Below, piece by piece: positions 1 through 9,135 of a stretch of 64,000 nt of DNA (the first letter of the stretch is position 1; each line of letters starts with the position of its first letter). This DNA is from Pseudomonas bubulae (GTDB lineage Bacteria; Pseudomonadota; Gammaproteobacteria; Pseudomonadales; Pseudomonadaceae). The position numbers and the translations under genes are program-made. Where the stretch lies: positions 1,959,001 through 2,023,000 of the forward strand of contig NZ_CP146077.1 of NCBI RefSeq assembly GCF_037023725.1, read 5' to 3'. The notes beneath the pieces are model-generated. The model had not been told where the DNA came from and ran no database searches. It saw only the letters and a list, made by a program, of their open reading frames with translations.

Positions 1-308
1 AGGCGAAGAGGCAACGAAGGCATCAAACGTCCAGATCAGCGAGCAAAATCGAGGGCGCAAAGTTTAGCAGGGAAGGGGAATTGAAATAAGAGGGATTAGC
101 GTTTGCTGTGACTTGGGGCAGACAAATGACCCTGTAGAAACTCTGTTGCCGATCAAGCCCGCCTGTTGTTCGCAAATCCCTCATCCATACCGGCCGCTCG
201 ACCGCCTCGGCCGCTTTTGATCTGGCTTTTGATTTTGATCTGCTGGCCCCATCGGCAGGCCGAGTGGAGGTTCTGCGCAGTGGGTCGACCGGCATGGATG
301 CCGGGAGA
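1..308. other. Gene-free left edge
   Basis: No gene is called here. A 90-codon minus-strand frame covers most of it, but it has no ribosome binding site, no recognisable domain and ends in low-complexity residues next to a dispersed repeat, so I treat it as chance. No promoter, RNA or attachment site is recognised. Confidence 0.5.
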
Positions 309-470
309 GCCGCGATGGGCCATGGATGGCCCGTGGCGGCGTGCCCACGGAGCGGGACCGGAGCGAGGGAACCTGAGCGCAGCGAAGGCCGTACGCCAGG
401 GGCAAGCCTTTTTGGTTACTTTTTCGGCGTCTGGAAAAAGTGACTCGCTGTAAGAGCGAAACCAATATCC
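309..470. repeat. Dispersed Pseudomonas intergenic repeat, copy 1
   Basis: The block opens with an imperfect palindrome centred on GGGCCATGGATGGCCC and continues through a stretch ending near GTGACTCGCTGTAAGAGCG. Its first part (about 309-373) reappears inverted at 559-625. I remember this sequence type as a recurrent intergenic element in fluorescent pseudomonads, often mis-annotated as a short hypothetical protein; that is memory, not a search. No transposase lies nearby. Confidence 0.6.
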
Positions 471-558
471 CAGTTAGACATGAATGCCGGATATGTACTC
501 AAAGTTCAAGTTAGAGCCACCAAGTACATATCCATTCGATGTGCCACGGCTCTCTACG

Positions 559-661
559 GGTTCCGCCCTCACTCCGGCACTGTTATGGGGGCACGCCGCG
601 ACGGGCCATCCATGGCCCATCGCGGTTGGCGCGGCGTCCTGCCGCGCCACCCCCATAACAG
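559..661. repeat. Dispersed repeat, inverted copy 2, with long hairpin
   Basis: This is the reverse complement of 309-373 with a few changes. It contains a large stem: 12-base arms CTGTTATGGGGG (580-591) and CCCCCATAACAG (650-661) pair perfectly. Inside them, CGCGACGGGCCAT and ATGGCCCATCGCG pair with one mismatch. The nested palindromes and absence of coding sequence suggest a non-autonomous repeat (MITE- or REP-like). Function is unknown. Confidence 0.65.
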
Positions 662-804
662 CACCTGCGTTCGGCCTTCTGTGAGGGGCATTCACGTCGC
701 TTGGCTAATCGAGTGGCCACAGCAAAAGCAAAGGCAAAGGCAAAACCTTGTCGTAGCGAGCAGGCTCGATGTTGAAGTTCTCTTGCTCGCGCCGAAGCGG
801 CCTA

Positions 805-829
805 CAAAAAAGGCGACCCGAAGGTCGCC
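805..829 (-). terminator. Intrinsic terminator of the imelysin gene
   Basis: Arms GGCGACC (812-818) and GGTCGCC (823-829) close a CGAA loop. On the minus strand the hairpin is followed by a run of T. It lies about 30 bases after the imelysin stop codon, so the gene ends its transcript here. Confidence 0.85.
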
Positions 830-858
830 TTATTGTTCATTCACTCAAACGTTGCAGA

Positions 859-2205
859 TCAGAAATCGTGATCGGCGTTGTCCGGGTTCAGGTCGCTGAT
901 GCCCAGCTTGCCAGCGGCTTGCTCGATGGCACCGGTCTGCTTGACCAGGGCAGCGATGGCATCACGCACAACCTGGTTGCCCGCAGCGTTGTCAGCTGCG
1001 ATCAACTGGTCGTAGTGCTCGCCCTTGTTGGCGCGGTCAACCATGACCTGGATCTTGGCTTCGGTGTCGGCCAGATCGGATTTGAGCGTGGCGTCGGTAG
1101 CCGGGTCAATGACCACCACCAGCGACGACAGGCTTGGGCCGGTCATTTTTGTGCCGTCAGCACGCACGTACTCACCCAGATACACGTTGCGAATGCCCTT
1201 GGCATCGTAGAAGTGCGAGTTGTGGGTGTTGTCGCTGAAGCAGTCCTGCTCATCTTCAGGGGAGTTGGCTTCCAGGGACACTTTCATCCGCTCGCCGGCC
1301 AGTTCGCCCAGCGACAGGCTGCCCATGCCGAACAGCATTTTGCGCAGGCCGTTTTGTACCGGCTCGGCTTCCAGCGTAGCGCGGTAGTTGTCAGCCACGT
1401 TTGGTGCCCAGTTGCCGACCATTTCGTTGAGGTCGTTGACCAGCAGTTGGGTCACGGCTTTCAGATAGGCGCGACGACGATCGTTATGACCACCGGTGGC
1501 GCCTTCGCCTTCCAGATAGTCCGAAGCAGGACGGTTGCCTGCACCCGGGCCCGTACCGTTGAGGTCCTGGCCCCACAGCAGGAATTCGATGGCGTGGTAG
1601 CCGGTGGCTACGTTGGCTTCGGAGCCGCCCAGCTCGTTGAGGCTGGCCAGGGTTTCCGGGGTGATTTCGGTTACGTCGACCTTGTCTTCACCAATCTGGA
1701 TCTGGGGGTTGGCGATGATGTTGGCGTTGGCACCCGGGTTGCCCAGTGCGCCGGCGTAGTTGGCGTCAACGTAGTCGATCAGGCCTTCGTCCAGGGGCCA
1801 GGCATTCACCTGGCCTTCCCAGTCATCGATGATGGTGTTACCGAAGCGGAACACTTCGCTCTGCAGGTAAGGCACGCGAGCTTCAACCCAGGCGGCACGG
1901 GCAGCTTTGAGGGTCTCGTCGTTGGGCTTGGCCAGGAATGCATCGATGGCGGTTTGCAGTTTCTTGGCAGTGCTTTCGGCATCGCTGTACACGGCGTGAA
2001 CCATGTCGGCGTAATGGGCAACGACGGCCTTGGCGGCAGCTTCGTCGACTTTTGCCGCCGTGATGTCAGTGGCAGGCGTCGCGGTACTGGTGGCGGCTGC
2101 TGGCGTAGGGGTTGCTGCGGTTTTTTCCTTGTCCTTGTCGCCACAGCCGGCGAGTGAGATAGCAATGGCCAGCAGACTGGCGGTAGCCAGAGGCATACGA
2201 ATCAT
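859..2205 (-). CDS. Imelysin family (peptidase M75 / IrpA-like) lipoprotein
   Basis: The product has 448 residues. I take the start at 2205 because the protein then opens with a lipoprotein signal (LAGC, Cys21) followed by a Thr/Ala/Pro linker. The family signature GYHAIEFLLWG is present with Gly202, His204 and Glu207 in the GxHxxE arrangement. Imelysins are periplasmic or outer-membrane proteins linked to iron uptake; P. aeruginosa IcmP (PA4370) is the likely counterpart, also next to bifA. Here the gene stands alone: it lies 161 bases after bifA and is followed by its own terminator, so the di-heme oxidase and second imelysin genes that often follow are missing. Direct proteolytic activity is doubtful for this family. 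Confidence 0.9.
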   Translation of the reverse strand: MIRMPLATASLLAIAISLAGCGDKDKEKTAATPTPAAATSTATPATDITAAKVDEAAAKAVVAHYADMVHAVYSDAESTAKKLQTAIDAFLAKPNDETLKAARAAWVEARVPYLQSEVFRFGNTIIDDWEGQVNAWPLDEGLIDYVDANYAGALGNPGANANIIANPQIQIGEDKVDVTEITPETLASLNELGGSEANVATGYHAIEFLLWGQDLNGTGPGAGNRPASDYLEGEGATGGHNDRRRAYLKAVTQLLVNDLNEMVGNWAPNVADNYRATLEAEPVQNGLRKMLFGMGSLSLGELAGERMKVSLEANSPEDEQDCFSDNTHNSHFYDAKGIRNVYLGEYVRADGTKMTGPSLSSLVVVIDPATDATLKSDLADTEAKIQVMVDRANKGEHYDQLIAADNAAGNQVVRDAIAALVKQTGAIEQAAGKLGISDLNPDNADHDF

Positions 2206-2366
2206 GGCGAAAATCCTGCTTCGAGAGGTGGGACAAGCGTGCGGCTGCACGCGAAACTGCCACATGATGCGAAAGATATGCATTTTCTGTAAAGGGCTAC
2301 TGTTGGAAATATTTCTTATTTACTTCAGCTCTGCCCCGGGTCTTTCGTGAATCTCGAAATAAGGAC

Positions 2367-4442
2367 TTACATAATGACGGCCTTGTTACGTCGGGCCTGC
2401 TTGAGATAAGCCACCAACTCCCGTGCCCCAAGGGGTTTGCTGTACAGGTAGCCCTGGCCTTCATGGCAGCCCTCGGCGATCACATAGGCTTCCTGTTCGA
2501 CCGTTTCGACACCTTCGGCGATGACCTGCATGCCAAGGCTTTTACCGAGCTGGATGATGGCGCGCACGATGGTGGCATCGTCACCGTCATCGATGAGGTC
2601 CTGCACAAAGCTTTTATCAATCTTGATTTTGTCCAGCGGCAGGCTTTTGAGGTAACTCAGGGATGAATAACCGGTACCGAAATCATCAATCGCAATCAAT
2701 GCACCGGAGCGTCGCAGGCTCAGCAGGTGCTGGGCGGCGGTGCTGATGTCTTTCATCAGGCTGGTTTCAGTCACTTCCAGCTCAAGGCTGCGCGGGGCCA
2801 GGCGGTGGCGTTGCAGCAGGTTGTTGACCACCCGGGGCAGGTCTATGTGGTGCAACTGCACGGTGGACAGGTTGACGGCCATGCGCAATTCACTGAAACC
2901 CAGGTCGTGCCATTCGCGCAGCTGGCCGCAGGCCTGGTCCAGCGCCCATTCGCCAATGGCAATGATGCTGCCGTTTTTCTCGGCCAGCGGAATAAACAGG
3001 TCGGGCGGCACCATGCCGTGCTCCGGATGTTGCCAGCGCAGCAGGGCTTCTACGCCGACCACGCGGTGATCGCTGTAGCGGATCTGCGGTTGATAGACCA
3101 GGTAAAGCTGGTTGCACAGCAGGGCTTCGCGCAGGTCTTTTTCCAGTTCGCGCATGCGTCGCATCTCGCGGTCGACGCTGGCGATATAAAACTGATAACG
3201 GCTGCGCGAATAGCTTTTGGCCAGGGTCATGGTCTGTTCGGCTTTTTGCAGCAACTGCTCAGTGGTATCGCCGTCTTCAGGGAACAGGGTGATGCCGATG
3301 GTGGCGCGCAGGCGGATATTTTGCTGGTCAAGGCTGAACGGCGATTCGAGGTCGTCGAGAATGCTCTGGGCCAGTTCGGCAGCCTCATAGGGCTGTTCGA
3401 TATGGGCCTGAACCAGGGCAAACTGATCGCCGCCCAGACGGCCAAGCGCACCGAGGCTGCCGCTGTGGGCGCGCAAACGGTCGGCCAGGGCCTGGAGCAA
3501 CTGGTCGCCGGTTTGATAACCAAACTGTTCGTTGATGCCCTTGAAGTCGTCCAGGCCCACGCACAGCACGGCGACGCGGCGTTGCAGGCGGCCTGCATCG
3601 GTGAGGATCTTGCCCAGTTGCCCCTGCAATTGCTGGCGGTTGGGCAGGCCGGTGAGAAAGTCGTACTGGGCCATGCGCAGCAACGAGCTTTCGGCTTCGT
3701 GGCGCAAACGGTTGTTGCGCTCGATCGAGGCCAGCAACTGGTTGGATGTATTGACCCACACCCCTAGCTCGTTGTGCTCGTGGCCCTTGAGCAGAGGGAT
3801 CACATGTTCGCTGGGGCGATCGGGATTGATGCTGGTGAGGTGCCCGATGATTTTTGACAGCGGCTTGGTCAGCAGCCAGTGATAGACCAGATACAACACC
3901 AGCCCCATGAGCAGAGCGCGCAACAGGCCGGAAAACAGCATCACCGCCGAATCGGTCAACAGGCCCAGACCGTAAGTTGCGGTGTCGAGGGTGATGCTCA
4001 GGTCGCCGTAGTACTCGCTGTATGGGCCTTGGCCAACTAACGGAATGCGGAACCTGTGCTCCTGACCCAGTATCAGGTCGGTCACCCAGCGGCTCGATGA
4101 GCTTTGCAACTCGCGGTTTTTTTCGGCCAGCGGCGCTTCATTGGGATGGCCGATGGCAGCCTTGCGCACCGCCGGATCCTGGAACAGACCTTCGATAACC
4201 TGCATGGCCATATCGCGATCCAGGCTGTAAAGCGCCTGGGTTGAGGGGTCGCGAAACATGTCGAGGATTCGTTCGGCATCTGCCGTAACGGCTTGTCGGA
4301 CTTTGTAGGCGTCGAACACGATCTGTGCGCAGCTCAGCACGCCTCCAACGACCACTGCTGAAAGCAGCACGATGCGGAGCAACTTGAGTGACAAGCTGTT
4401 TTTGAATTGCCGCTTCAAAGCGCTATTCCCTGTTCCTGCCAT
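2367..4442 (-). CDS. bifA: Cyclic-di-GMP phosphodiesterase BifA (degenerate GGDEF plus EAL)
   Basis: The protein has 691 residues counted from Met at 4442. Two membrane segments (about 21-42 and 164-190) enclose a periplasmic sensor region. A HAMP-like linker, a GGDEF-type domain with GGDQF (337-341) and an EAL domain (EALLRW, 465-470; DDFGTGYSSL later) follow. GGDQF is a non-synthesising variant, and BifA proteins are c-di-GMP phosphodiesterases that control biofilm formation and swarming. The neighbours sodB, argO/argP and imelysin match the P. aeruginosa PA4364-PA4370 order. An upstream start at 4496 would add 18 unconserved-looking residues. Confidence 0.93.
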   Translation of the reverse strand: MAGTGNSALKRQFKNSLSLKLLRIVLLSAVVVGGVLSCAQIVFDAYKVRQAVTADAERILDMFRDPSTQALYSLDRDMAMQVIEGLFQDPAVRKAAIGHPNEAPLAEKNRELQSSSSRWVTDLILGQEHRFRIPLVGQGPYSEYYGDLSITLDTATYGLGLLTDSAVMLFSGLLRALLMGLVLYLVYHWLLTKPLSKIIGHLTSINPDRPSEHVIPLLKGHEHNELGVWVNTSNQLLASIERNNRLRHEAESSLLRMAQYDFLTGLPNRQQLQGQLGKILTDAGRLQRRVAVLCVGLDDFKGINEQFGYQTGDQLLQALADRLRAHSGSLGALGRLGGDQFALVQAHIEQPYEAAELAQSILDDLESPFSLDQQNIRLRATIGITLFPEDGDTTEQLLQKAEQTMTLAKSYSRSRYQFYIASVDREMRRMRELEKDLREALLCNQLYLVYQPQIRYSDHRVVGVEALLRWQHPEHGMVPPDLFIPLAEKNGSIIAIGEWALDQACGQLREWHDLGFSELRMAVNLSTVQLHHIDLPRVVNNLLQRHRLAPRSLELEVTETSLMKDISTAAQHLLSLRRSGALIAIDDFGTGYSSLSYLKSLPLDKIKIDKSFVQDLIDDGDDATIVRAIIQLGKSLGMQVIAEGVETVEQEAYVIAEGCHEGQGYLYSKPLGARELVAYLKQARRNKAVIM

Positions 4443-4617
4443 TAATGCCTGTGGCCTTGTATGTGAACGATTTTTTGCCAGAGTGCAAGTGACCAATGTG
4501 CAGCGCTTGTAACGGCTACTGTGTCGGTATCTTCACCTTGAACTTGAGGCGCAGCCTGAAAAATTCCCGCCGCTTTCATACTAGCTGGCCCGGATTGGAT
4601 GGGCTTTTTAGCAAGCC

Positions 4618-4645
4618 AAAAAAAACCCGGCAATGCCGGGTTTTT
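4618..4645 (-). terminator. Terminator after sodB
   Basis: Arms ACCCGGC (4625-4631) and GCCGGGT (4635-4641) are flanked by A and T runs on the two sides, so the hairpin can work in both directions. It lies directly after the sodB stop codon on the minus strand. Confidence 0.88.
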
Positions 4646-4661
4646 TTATCTGGAGCGAGAC

Positions 4662-5258
4662 TTAGGCAGTGAAGGGTTTGCCTTCGAACTGCTCAGCAAC
4701 GAACTTCCAGTTAACGAGGTTCCAGAACGCTTCTACATACTTCGGACGCACGTTGCGGTAGTCGATGTAGTAGGCGTGTTCCCAAACGTCGCAGGTCAGC
4801 AGCGGGGTGTCGCCGCTGGTCAGCGGGTTGCCGGCGCCGATGGTGCTGGCCAGGGCCAGGGAACCGTCAGCTTTCTTCACCAGCCAGCCCCAGCCGGAGC
4901 CGAAGGTGCCGATGGAAGTCTTGCTGAATTCTTCTTTGAACTTGTCGAACGAACCGAAGGCAGCGTTGATGGCATCAGCCAGCGCGCCAGTCGGTTGGCC
5001 GCCGGCGTTTGGCGCCAGGCAGTTCCAGTAGAAGGTGTGGTTCCAGACCTGAGCGGCGTTGTTGAAGATACCGCCCGAAGAGGTTTTGACGATCTCTTCC
5101 AGGGTTTTGCCTTCGAACTCGGTGCCTGGCACCAGGTTGTTCAGGTTCACGACGTAGGTGTTGTGGTGCTTGTCGTGGTGAAACTCCAGGGTTTCTTTGG
5201 AGATGTGCGGCTGCAGGGCATCGTGTGCGTACGGCAGCGGCGGCAATTCGAAAGCCAT
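4662..5258 (-). CDS. sodB: Iron superoxide dismutase
   Basis: The protein has 198 residues and converts superoxide to peroxide and oxygen in the cytoplasm. The start at 5258 follows a good AGGAGAATC ribosome site and gives the classic [20 protein letters not shown] opening. Metal ligands are visible in HHDKHHNTY, in [14 protein letters not shown] and in [11 protein letters not shown]. The [16 protein letters not shown] stretch is typical of the iron form. It is a single-gene unit bounded by a terminator downstream and a 205-base gap upstream in which I see no clear regulator site. Confidence 0.97.
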   Translation of the reverse strand: MAFELPPLPYAHDALQPHISKETLEFHHDKHHNTYVVNLNNLVPGTEFEGKTLEEIVKTSSGGIFNNAAQVWNHTFYWNCLAPNAGGQPTGALADAINAAFGSFDKFKEEFSKTSIGTFGSGWGWLVKKADGSLALASTIGAGNPLTSGDTPLLTCDVWEHAYYIDYRNVRPKYVEAFWNLVNWKFVAEQFEGKPFTA

Positions 5259-5463
5259 GATGATTCTCCTAATCAGGTCAGTTGCGATGAGCGCAAGGCC
5301 GATCACGGGCGGCCAAACACGCGCCGATGAGTTTTTACTCTTTGCGGCGCAGGGTCAGGATCATAGCACCGGGGTGACGGCATAACCACGCGACAACTGT
5401 GTGGGATAGACGTTTCAGCACATGTGGGACTATTTTTTTTTGCCTGTGGGAACAGGGTTATGC

Positions 5464-6066
5464 TCAGCCCGAAACAATTAACTGCAGCGCCACTGCATAC
5501 ATCATCACCGCTACCAGCAAGTCCAGGATGCGCCAGGTGTTTGGCCGTGCCAGCCACGGTGCAAGCCAGGCAGCACCCAGCGCCAGGGTGAAAAACCACA
5601 TCAGCGAAGCACTGGCCGCGCCCACCACATAAGCGCCGGGCACGCTTTGCTGGGCGCCAAGGGAACCGATCAGCAACACTGTATCAAGGTAAACGTGGGG
5701 GTTGAGCAGGGTGACGGCCAGTGCGCTGAGCATCACTGCCTTGAGCGAGCGGGCAGTCTGGCTGGCAGAATGCTCAAGGCTCGATGTGGAAAACGCCCGG
5801 CGCAGCGCCTGGGTGCCGTACCAGAGTAAGAACACCGCCCCGCCCCAGCGCGCAACACTGAGTAATAGCGGGTTTTGCGCCAGAAGGGTCGCCAGGCCAA
5901 ACACCCCGGCCGCCACCAGCAGGGCATCGCACACTACGCAAAATGCCGCCACGGGCAGGTGGTGTTCACGGCGCAGGCTTTGCGCCAGCACAAAGGCATT
6001 CTGGGTGCCGATGGCCATAATCAGGCCGAACGCGACCAACAGGCCATTAAGGTAGCTTTGCCACAT
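5464..6066 (-). CDS. argO: LysE/ArgO-type amino acid exporter
   Basis: The 200-residue protein is strongly hydrophobic, with about six membrane segments. It carries the LysE-family opening in which GLIMAIGTQNAFVLAQSL follows the first helix. ArgO exports arginine and, in some relatives, lysine or toxic analogues such as canavanine. The divergent neighbour is an ArgP-like LysR regulator, which is the activator of argO in E. coli, so the pair is a self-consistent regulatory unit. Confidence 0.9.
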   Translation of the reverse strand: MWQSYLNGLLVAFGLIMAIGTQNAFVLAQSLRREHHLPVAAFCVVCDALLVAAGVFGLATLLAQNPLLLSVARWGGAVFLLWYGTQALRRAFSTSSLEHSASQTARSLKAVMLSALAVTLLNPHVYLDTVLLIGSLGAQQSVPGAYVVGAASASLMWFFTLALGAAWLAPWLARPNTWRILDLLVAVMMYAVALQLIVSG

Positions 6067-6169
6067 AAGGATTACTCGTTGTACTGCAGGCGGGGTTGCT
6101 GCTGGCTATTCTCCTGCCCTTGGATGTATAAGAAAAACCAATATTGCTGATCGCTCATTAGGAAAACTG

Positions 6170-7066
6170 ATGTTCGACTATAAGTTGCTCTCGGCCCTGG
6201 CCGCCGTTGTGGAACAGGCCGGTTTTGAACGGGCGGCGCAGGTGCTTGGGCTGTCCCAATCGGCCATCTCCCAACGCATCAAATTGCTTGAAGCCCGTAT
6301 CGGCCAGCCGGTGCTGGTACGCGCCACGCCGCCAAGCCCGACCGAAATCGGCCGGCGCCTGCTCAACCATGTACAGCAAGTGCGTTTGCTGGAGCGTGAC
6401 TTGCAAAGTGCGGTGCCGGCGCTGGACGATGAAGGTTTGCCCGAGCGCCTGCGCATCGCCTTGAATGCCGACAGCCTGGCCACCTGGTGGGCGCCGGCCG
6501 TGGGGGATTTTTGCGCCGAGCAGCACCTGTTGCTGGACCTTGTGGTTGAGGATCAGACCGTTGGCCTCAAGCGCATGCGCGCCGGTGAAGTGGCTGCCTG
6601 CCTGTGTGCCAGTGAACGGCCGGTCGCCGGGGCCCGCAGTGTGCTGCTGGGCGCCATGCGTTACCGCGCTCTGGCCAGCCCGGCGTTTATCGCCCGGCAT
6701 TTTCCGGGTGGCGTCAGCGCCGCGCAGTTGCCCAAGACCCCTGCGCTGGTGTTCGGCCCGGATGATTTTCTGCAACATCGTTACCTGGCGGCACTGGGGG
6801 TGGACGGCGGCTTCGAGCACCATTTGTGCCCATCCTCAGAAGGCTTCATTCGTTTGACCGAGGCCGGTCTTGGGTGGGGGCTGGTGCCTGAGCTGCAAGT
6901 GCGCGAACAATTGGAAAATGGCAGCCTGGTGGAGCTTTTGCCAGATAAGCCCATCGACGTGCCATTGTACTGGCATCATTGGCGCAATGGCGGACAACTG
7001 CTGGGGCAACTGACCGAACATTTATCGCGTTCGGCTAGTGCCTTTGGCCTGATAACCGGCGTTTAA
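6170..7066 (+). CDS. argP: LysR-family regulator ArgP (IciA)
   Basis: The protein has 298 residues. The N-terminal winged helix (GFERAAQVLGLSQSAISQRI) and the LysR effector-binding domain closely match ArgP. ArgP senses arginine and lysine and activates argO. The gene is transcribed away from argO with a 103-base shared control region, the usual layout for a LysR regulator and its target. I could not pick out a convincing binding site by eye. Confidence 0.92.
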   Translation: MFDYKLLSALAAVVEQAGFERAAQVLGLSQSAISQRIKLLEARIGQPVLVRATPPSPTEIGRRLLNHVQQVRLLERDLQSAVPALDDEGLPERLRIALNADSLATWWAPAVGDFCAEQHLLLDLVVEDQTVGLKRMRAGEVAACLCASERPVAGARSVLLGAMRYRALASPAFIARHFPGGVSAAQLPKTPALVFGPDDFLQHRYLAALGVDGGFEHHLCPSSEGFIRLTEAGLGWGLVPELQVREQLENGSLVELLPDKPIDVPLYWHHWRNGGQLLGQLTEHLSRSASAFGLITGV

Positions 7067-7104
7067 AGAGCAAGCAGCACGAATTACAGCATTTGGAGTG
7101 ATTG

Positions 7105-8103
7105 ATGAAGATTCTGGTCACCGGCGCAAGCGGCTTCATTGGCGGACGCTTTGCGCGTTTTGCCCTGGAGCAGGGCTTTGACGTACGGGTCAGCGGGCGT
7201 CGGGCCGAAGGTGTCGAACATCTGGTGCGACGCGGCGCTGAATTTATCCCGGGTGATTTGACCGATGGCCTGCTGGTGCGCGACTTGTGTGTGGATGTCG
7301 ATGCGGTGGTGCATTGTGCGGGGCACGTGGGTGCCTGGGGGCGTTATCAGGACTTCCACCGCGATAACGTGCTGGTGACTGAAAACGTAGTTGAAGCCTG
7401 TCTGAAACAGCGGGTGCGGCGCCTGGTGCATTTGTCATCGGCAGCGTTGTACTTCGATGGTCGCAACCACACCGACCTGACCGAAGAACAGTTGCCCAAG
7501 CGCTTCAGGCACCCTTTTGCCGCCACTAAAAACCTGGCGGAGCAGAAGGTGTTTGGTGCCCAGGAGTTTGGCCTTGAAGTGATTGCCCTGCGCCCGCGTT
7601 TTGTGACGGGGGCAGGGGACATGAGCCTCTTCCCGCGATTGATCAAACAGCAGCGCAAAGGTCGTCTGGCCATTGTTGGCAACGGTTTGAACAAGGTCGA
7701 TTTCACCAGTATGCAAAACCTCAACGAAGCGCTGATGAGCAGCTTGTTGAGCAGTGCAGCGGCGTTGGGCAGGGCCTACAACATCAGTAATGGCACGCCG
7801 ATACCGTATTGGGATGTGGTCAATTATGTGATGCGCCAGATGAACGTGCCCCAAGTGACCCGTTATCGTGGTTACGCCACGGCCTACAGCCGTGGCGCGC
7901 TTAACGAAGCTGCCTGCAAGTTATGGCCGGGGCAGCCCGAACCGTCACTCTCGCGTTTGGGGGTGCAGATCATGGATAAAGACTTTACCCTCGACATCAG
8001 CCGCGCCCGGCACTACCTCGACTACGATCCCAAGGTGAGTCTGTGGTCCGCGCTTGATGAATTCTGTGGTTGGTGGAAAGCTCAGGAATCCCCTTACCGC
8101 TAA
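7105..8103 (+). CDS. NAD-dependent epimerase/dehydratase (extended SDR, 3-beta-HSD-like)
   Basis: The protein has 332 residues. I prefer ATG at 7105 over TTG at 7102 because GGAG at 7095-7098 is then correctly spaced. The Rossmann motif TGASGFIGG opens the protein, and a substrate-domain C terminus with a conserved Trp-rich end follows. The Tyr-x-x-x-Lys pair is not in the classical form (HPFAATKNLAE occupies that place), so the activity is uncertain. The substrate is unknown. The next gene starts 29 bases on and may be co-transcribed. Confidence 0.85.
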   Translation: MKILVTGASGFIGGRFARFALEQGFDVRVSGRRAEGVEHLVRRGAEFIPGDLTDGLLVRDLCVDVDAVVHCAGHVGAWGRYQDFHRDNVLVTENVVEACLKQRVRRLVHLSSAALYFDGRNHTDLTEEQLPKRFRHPFAATKNLAEQKVFGAQEFGLEVIALRPRFVTGAGDMSLFPRLIKQQRKGRLAIVGNGLNKVDFTSMQNLNEALMSSLLSSAAALGRAYNISNGTPIPYWDVVNYVMRQMNVPQVTRYRGYATAYSRGALNEAACKLWPGQPEPSLSRLGVQIMDKDFTLDISRARHYLDYDPKVSLWSALDEFCGWWKAQESPYR

Positions 8104-8132
8104 CCACTTGCCGCCATTTTTAAAGGTTTACG

Positions 8133-8954
8133 ATGCGTAACGATGCCCGCGACGACTTTGACAATGTGCCGACCCTTCGCGCCGATACCGATGACCATGA
8201 CGAACCGGCGTCCAGCTTTGGTGCCCGTGAGCGCACTACGGTGTATTCGCGCAATACCCCGGTGATCAAGGTCAAGGGTCCGAGTACCGGGCCTTTGTGG
8301 GCCATGATCTGCGCCTTGCTGGTGGCCGTTGGCGGGCTGGGCTGGTGGAGCTTCCAGCAGATTTCGCTGATGGAGCAGCAGTTGGTGGCCACCCAGGAGA
8401 GCTTTGCCCGTATCAGCGAAGAGGCAGCCGGGCGCCTGCAGGCCATATCCGGCAAGGTGGTTGCCAGTGAATCGACAATCAACAATGGCAGCGAAGCCTT
8501 GAAGTTGCAGATCAAGCAGCTAGAAGAACAGCTGCTTGAGCAGAGCAAGCGTCAGCAAGGGCTGGTGGCGGGGCAGCAGGGGGATCTGGATCAGCGCTTT
8601 GAGCAAATCAATGCCGCGATGTTGATGCAAGTGACTGCCCAGAAAGAAAGCCAGGCCAGGCTCGAAGCCGATATCAAGAGTCTGGGTACTGAACTGGCCA
8701 CGCTCAAGGCAGGTGTCGCCCAACAGGCCACGGATGTGGCGGCCTTGAAGAAACAGGGCAACCCGGGCGCGGCGGTGGAGCGCCTGGAGCAGGATATGAT
8801 CGTGCTCAAAAGCGAACTTGAGAACCGTCCGGCACCAGCTCAAGGTGCCAATGCTGCCGAGTTCGATGTGTTCCGTGCCCAGATGACGCGCAACATCAAC
8901 ACCCTGCAAAGCCAGATGCAGAACCTGCAGAAGCAGATCAGCGCTCGACCTTGA
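8133..8954 (+). CDS. Single-pass membrane protein with long coiled coil, unknown function
   Basis: The 273-residue protein has a polar N-terminal tail of about 50 residues, one membrane helix (PLWAMICALLVAVGGLGWW, about 53-71), then a long heptad-like region rich in Gln, Glu, Ala and Leu to the end. That predicts a bitopic inner-membrane protein with a periplasmic coiled coil. Such proteins are sometimes labelled chromosome-segregation ATPase by chance similarity, but no Walker motif is present. It probably forms a unit with the preceding SDR gene. I do not recognise a function. Confidence 0.85.
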   Translation: MRNDARDDFDNVPTLRADTDDHDEPASSFGARERTTVYSRNTPVIKVKGPSTGPLWAMICALLVAVGGLGWWSFQQISLMEQQLVATQESFARISEEAAGRLQAISGKVVASESTINNGSEALKLQIKQLEEQLLEQSKRQQGLVAGQQGDLDQRFEQINAAMLMQVTAQKESQARLEADIKSLGTELATLKAGVAQQATDVAALKKQGNPGAAVERLEQDMIVLKSELENRPAPAQGANAAEFDVFRAQMTRNINTLQSQMQNLQKQISARP

Positions 8955-8971
8955 GCCTGTGCTGAGGGTTT

Positions 8972-9006
8972 GCCCCTCACCCCGGCCCTCTCCCGCAGGG
9001 AGAGGG
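8972..9006. repeat. CCCTCTCCC palindromic intergenic element
   Basis: CCCTCTCCC (8986-8994) and GGGAGAGGG (8998-9006) form a perfect 9-bp stem with a three-base loop. The upstream half, GCCCCTCACCCCGGCCCT, recurs with two changes at 59681-59698. The element could act as a weak terminator for the preceding gene, but there is no T run. Confidence 0.7.
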
Positions 9007-9046
9007 GGCTGATGTGTGGCGTCAGTCATACCTGCATGTGCCTGTC

Positions 9047-9093
9047 GGCGGATTTCCGCTTATTGCAACGCTGAAAATCAGCGGATTCCCGCC
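9047..9093 (+). promoter_or_regulatory. Paired palindromes upstream of kgtP, candidate activator sites
   Basis: Two copies of a 14-base near-palindrome are present: GGCGGATTTCCGCT (9047-9060) and AGCGGATTCCCGCC (9080-9093), 33 bases centre to centre, about three helical turns. Closely matching pairs lie upstream of dctA. The position, 43 bases before a -24/-12 promoter, is right for binding by a sigma-54 activator. The CGG-N4-CCG core resembles the pattern described for AauR of the same activator class. Binding by the 25312-26646 regulator is inference. Confidence 0.65.
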
Positions 9094-9135
9094 TACCCAT
9101 CTCCCGCAAGCCATGTAAACCGTGGTCTCAAGCGT

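Noticed and set aside
23-295. Possible 90-residue minus-strand gene at the left edge
   Set aside because: No ribosome site, no domain, biased composition, next to a dispersed repeat.
309-661. Insertion sequence with terminal inverted repeats
   Set aside because: The inverted copies are only about 190 bases apart and enclose no transposase; at most a non-autonomous element.
769-2157. 462-codon open frame on the plus strand opposite the imelysin gene
   Set aside because: It is a long shadow of a high-GC gene: no ribosome site, low-complexity Val/Gly-rich product, and the opposite strand encodes a clear imelysin with lipobox.
2206-2366. Fur box in front of the imelysin gene
   Set aside because: The stretch is AT-rich but no arrangement of GATAAT-type hexamers fits the Fur consensus well enough.
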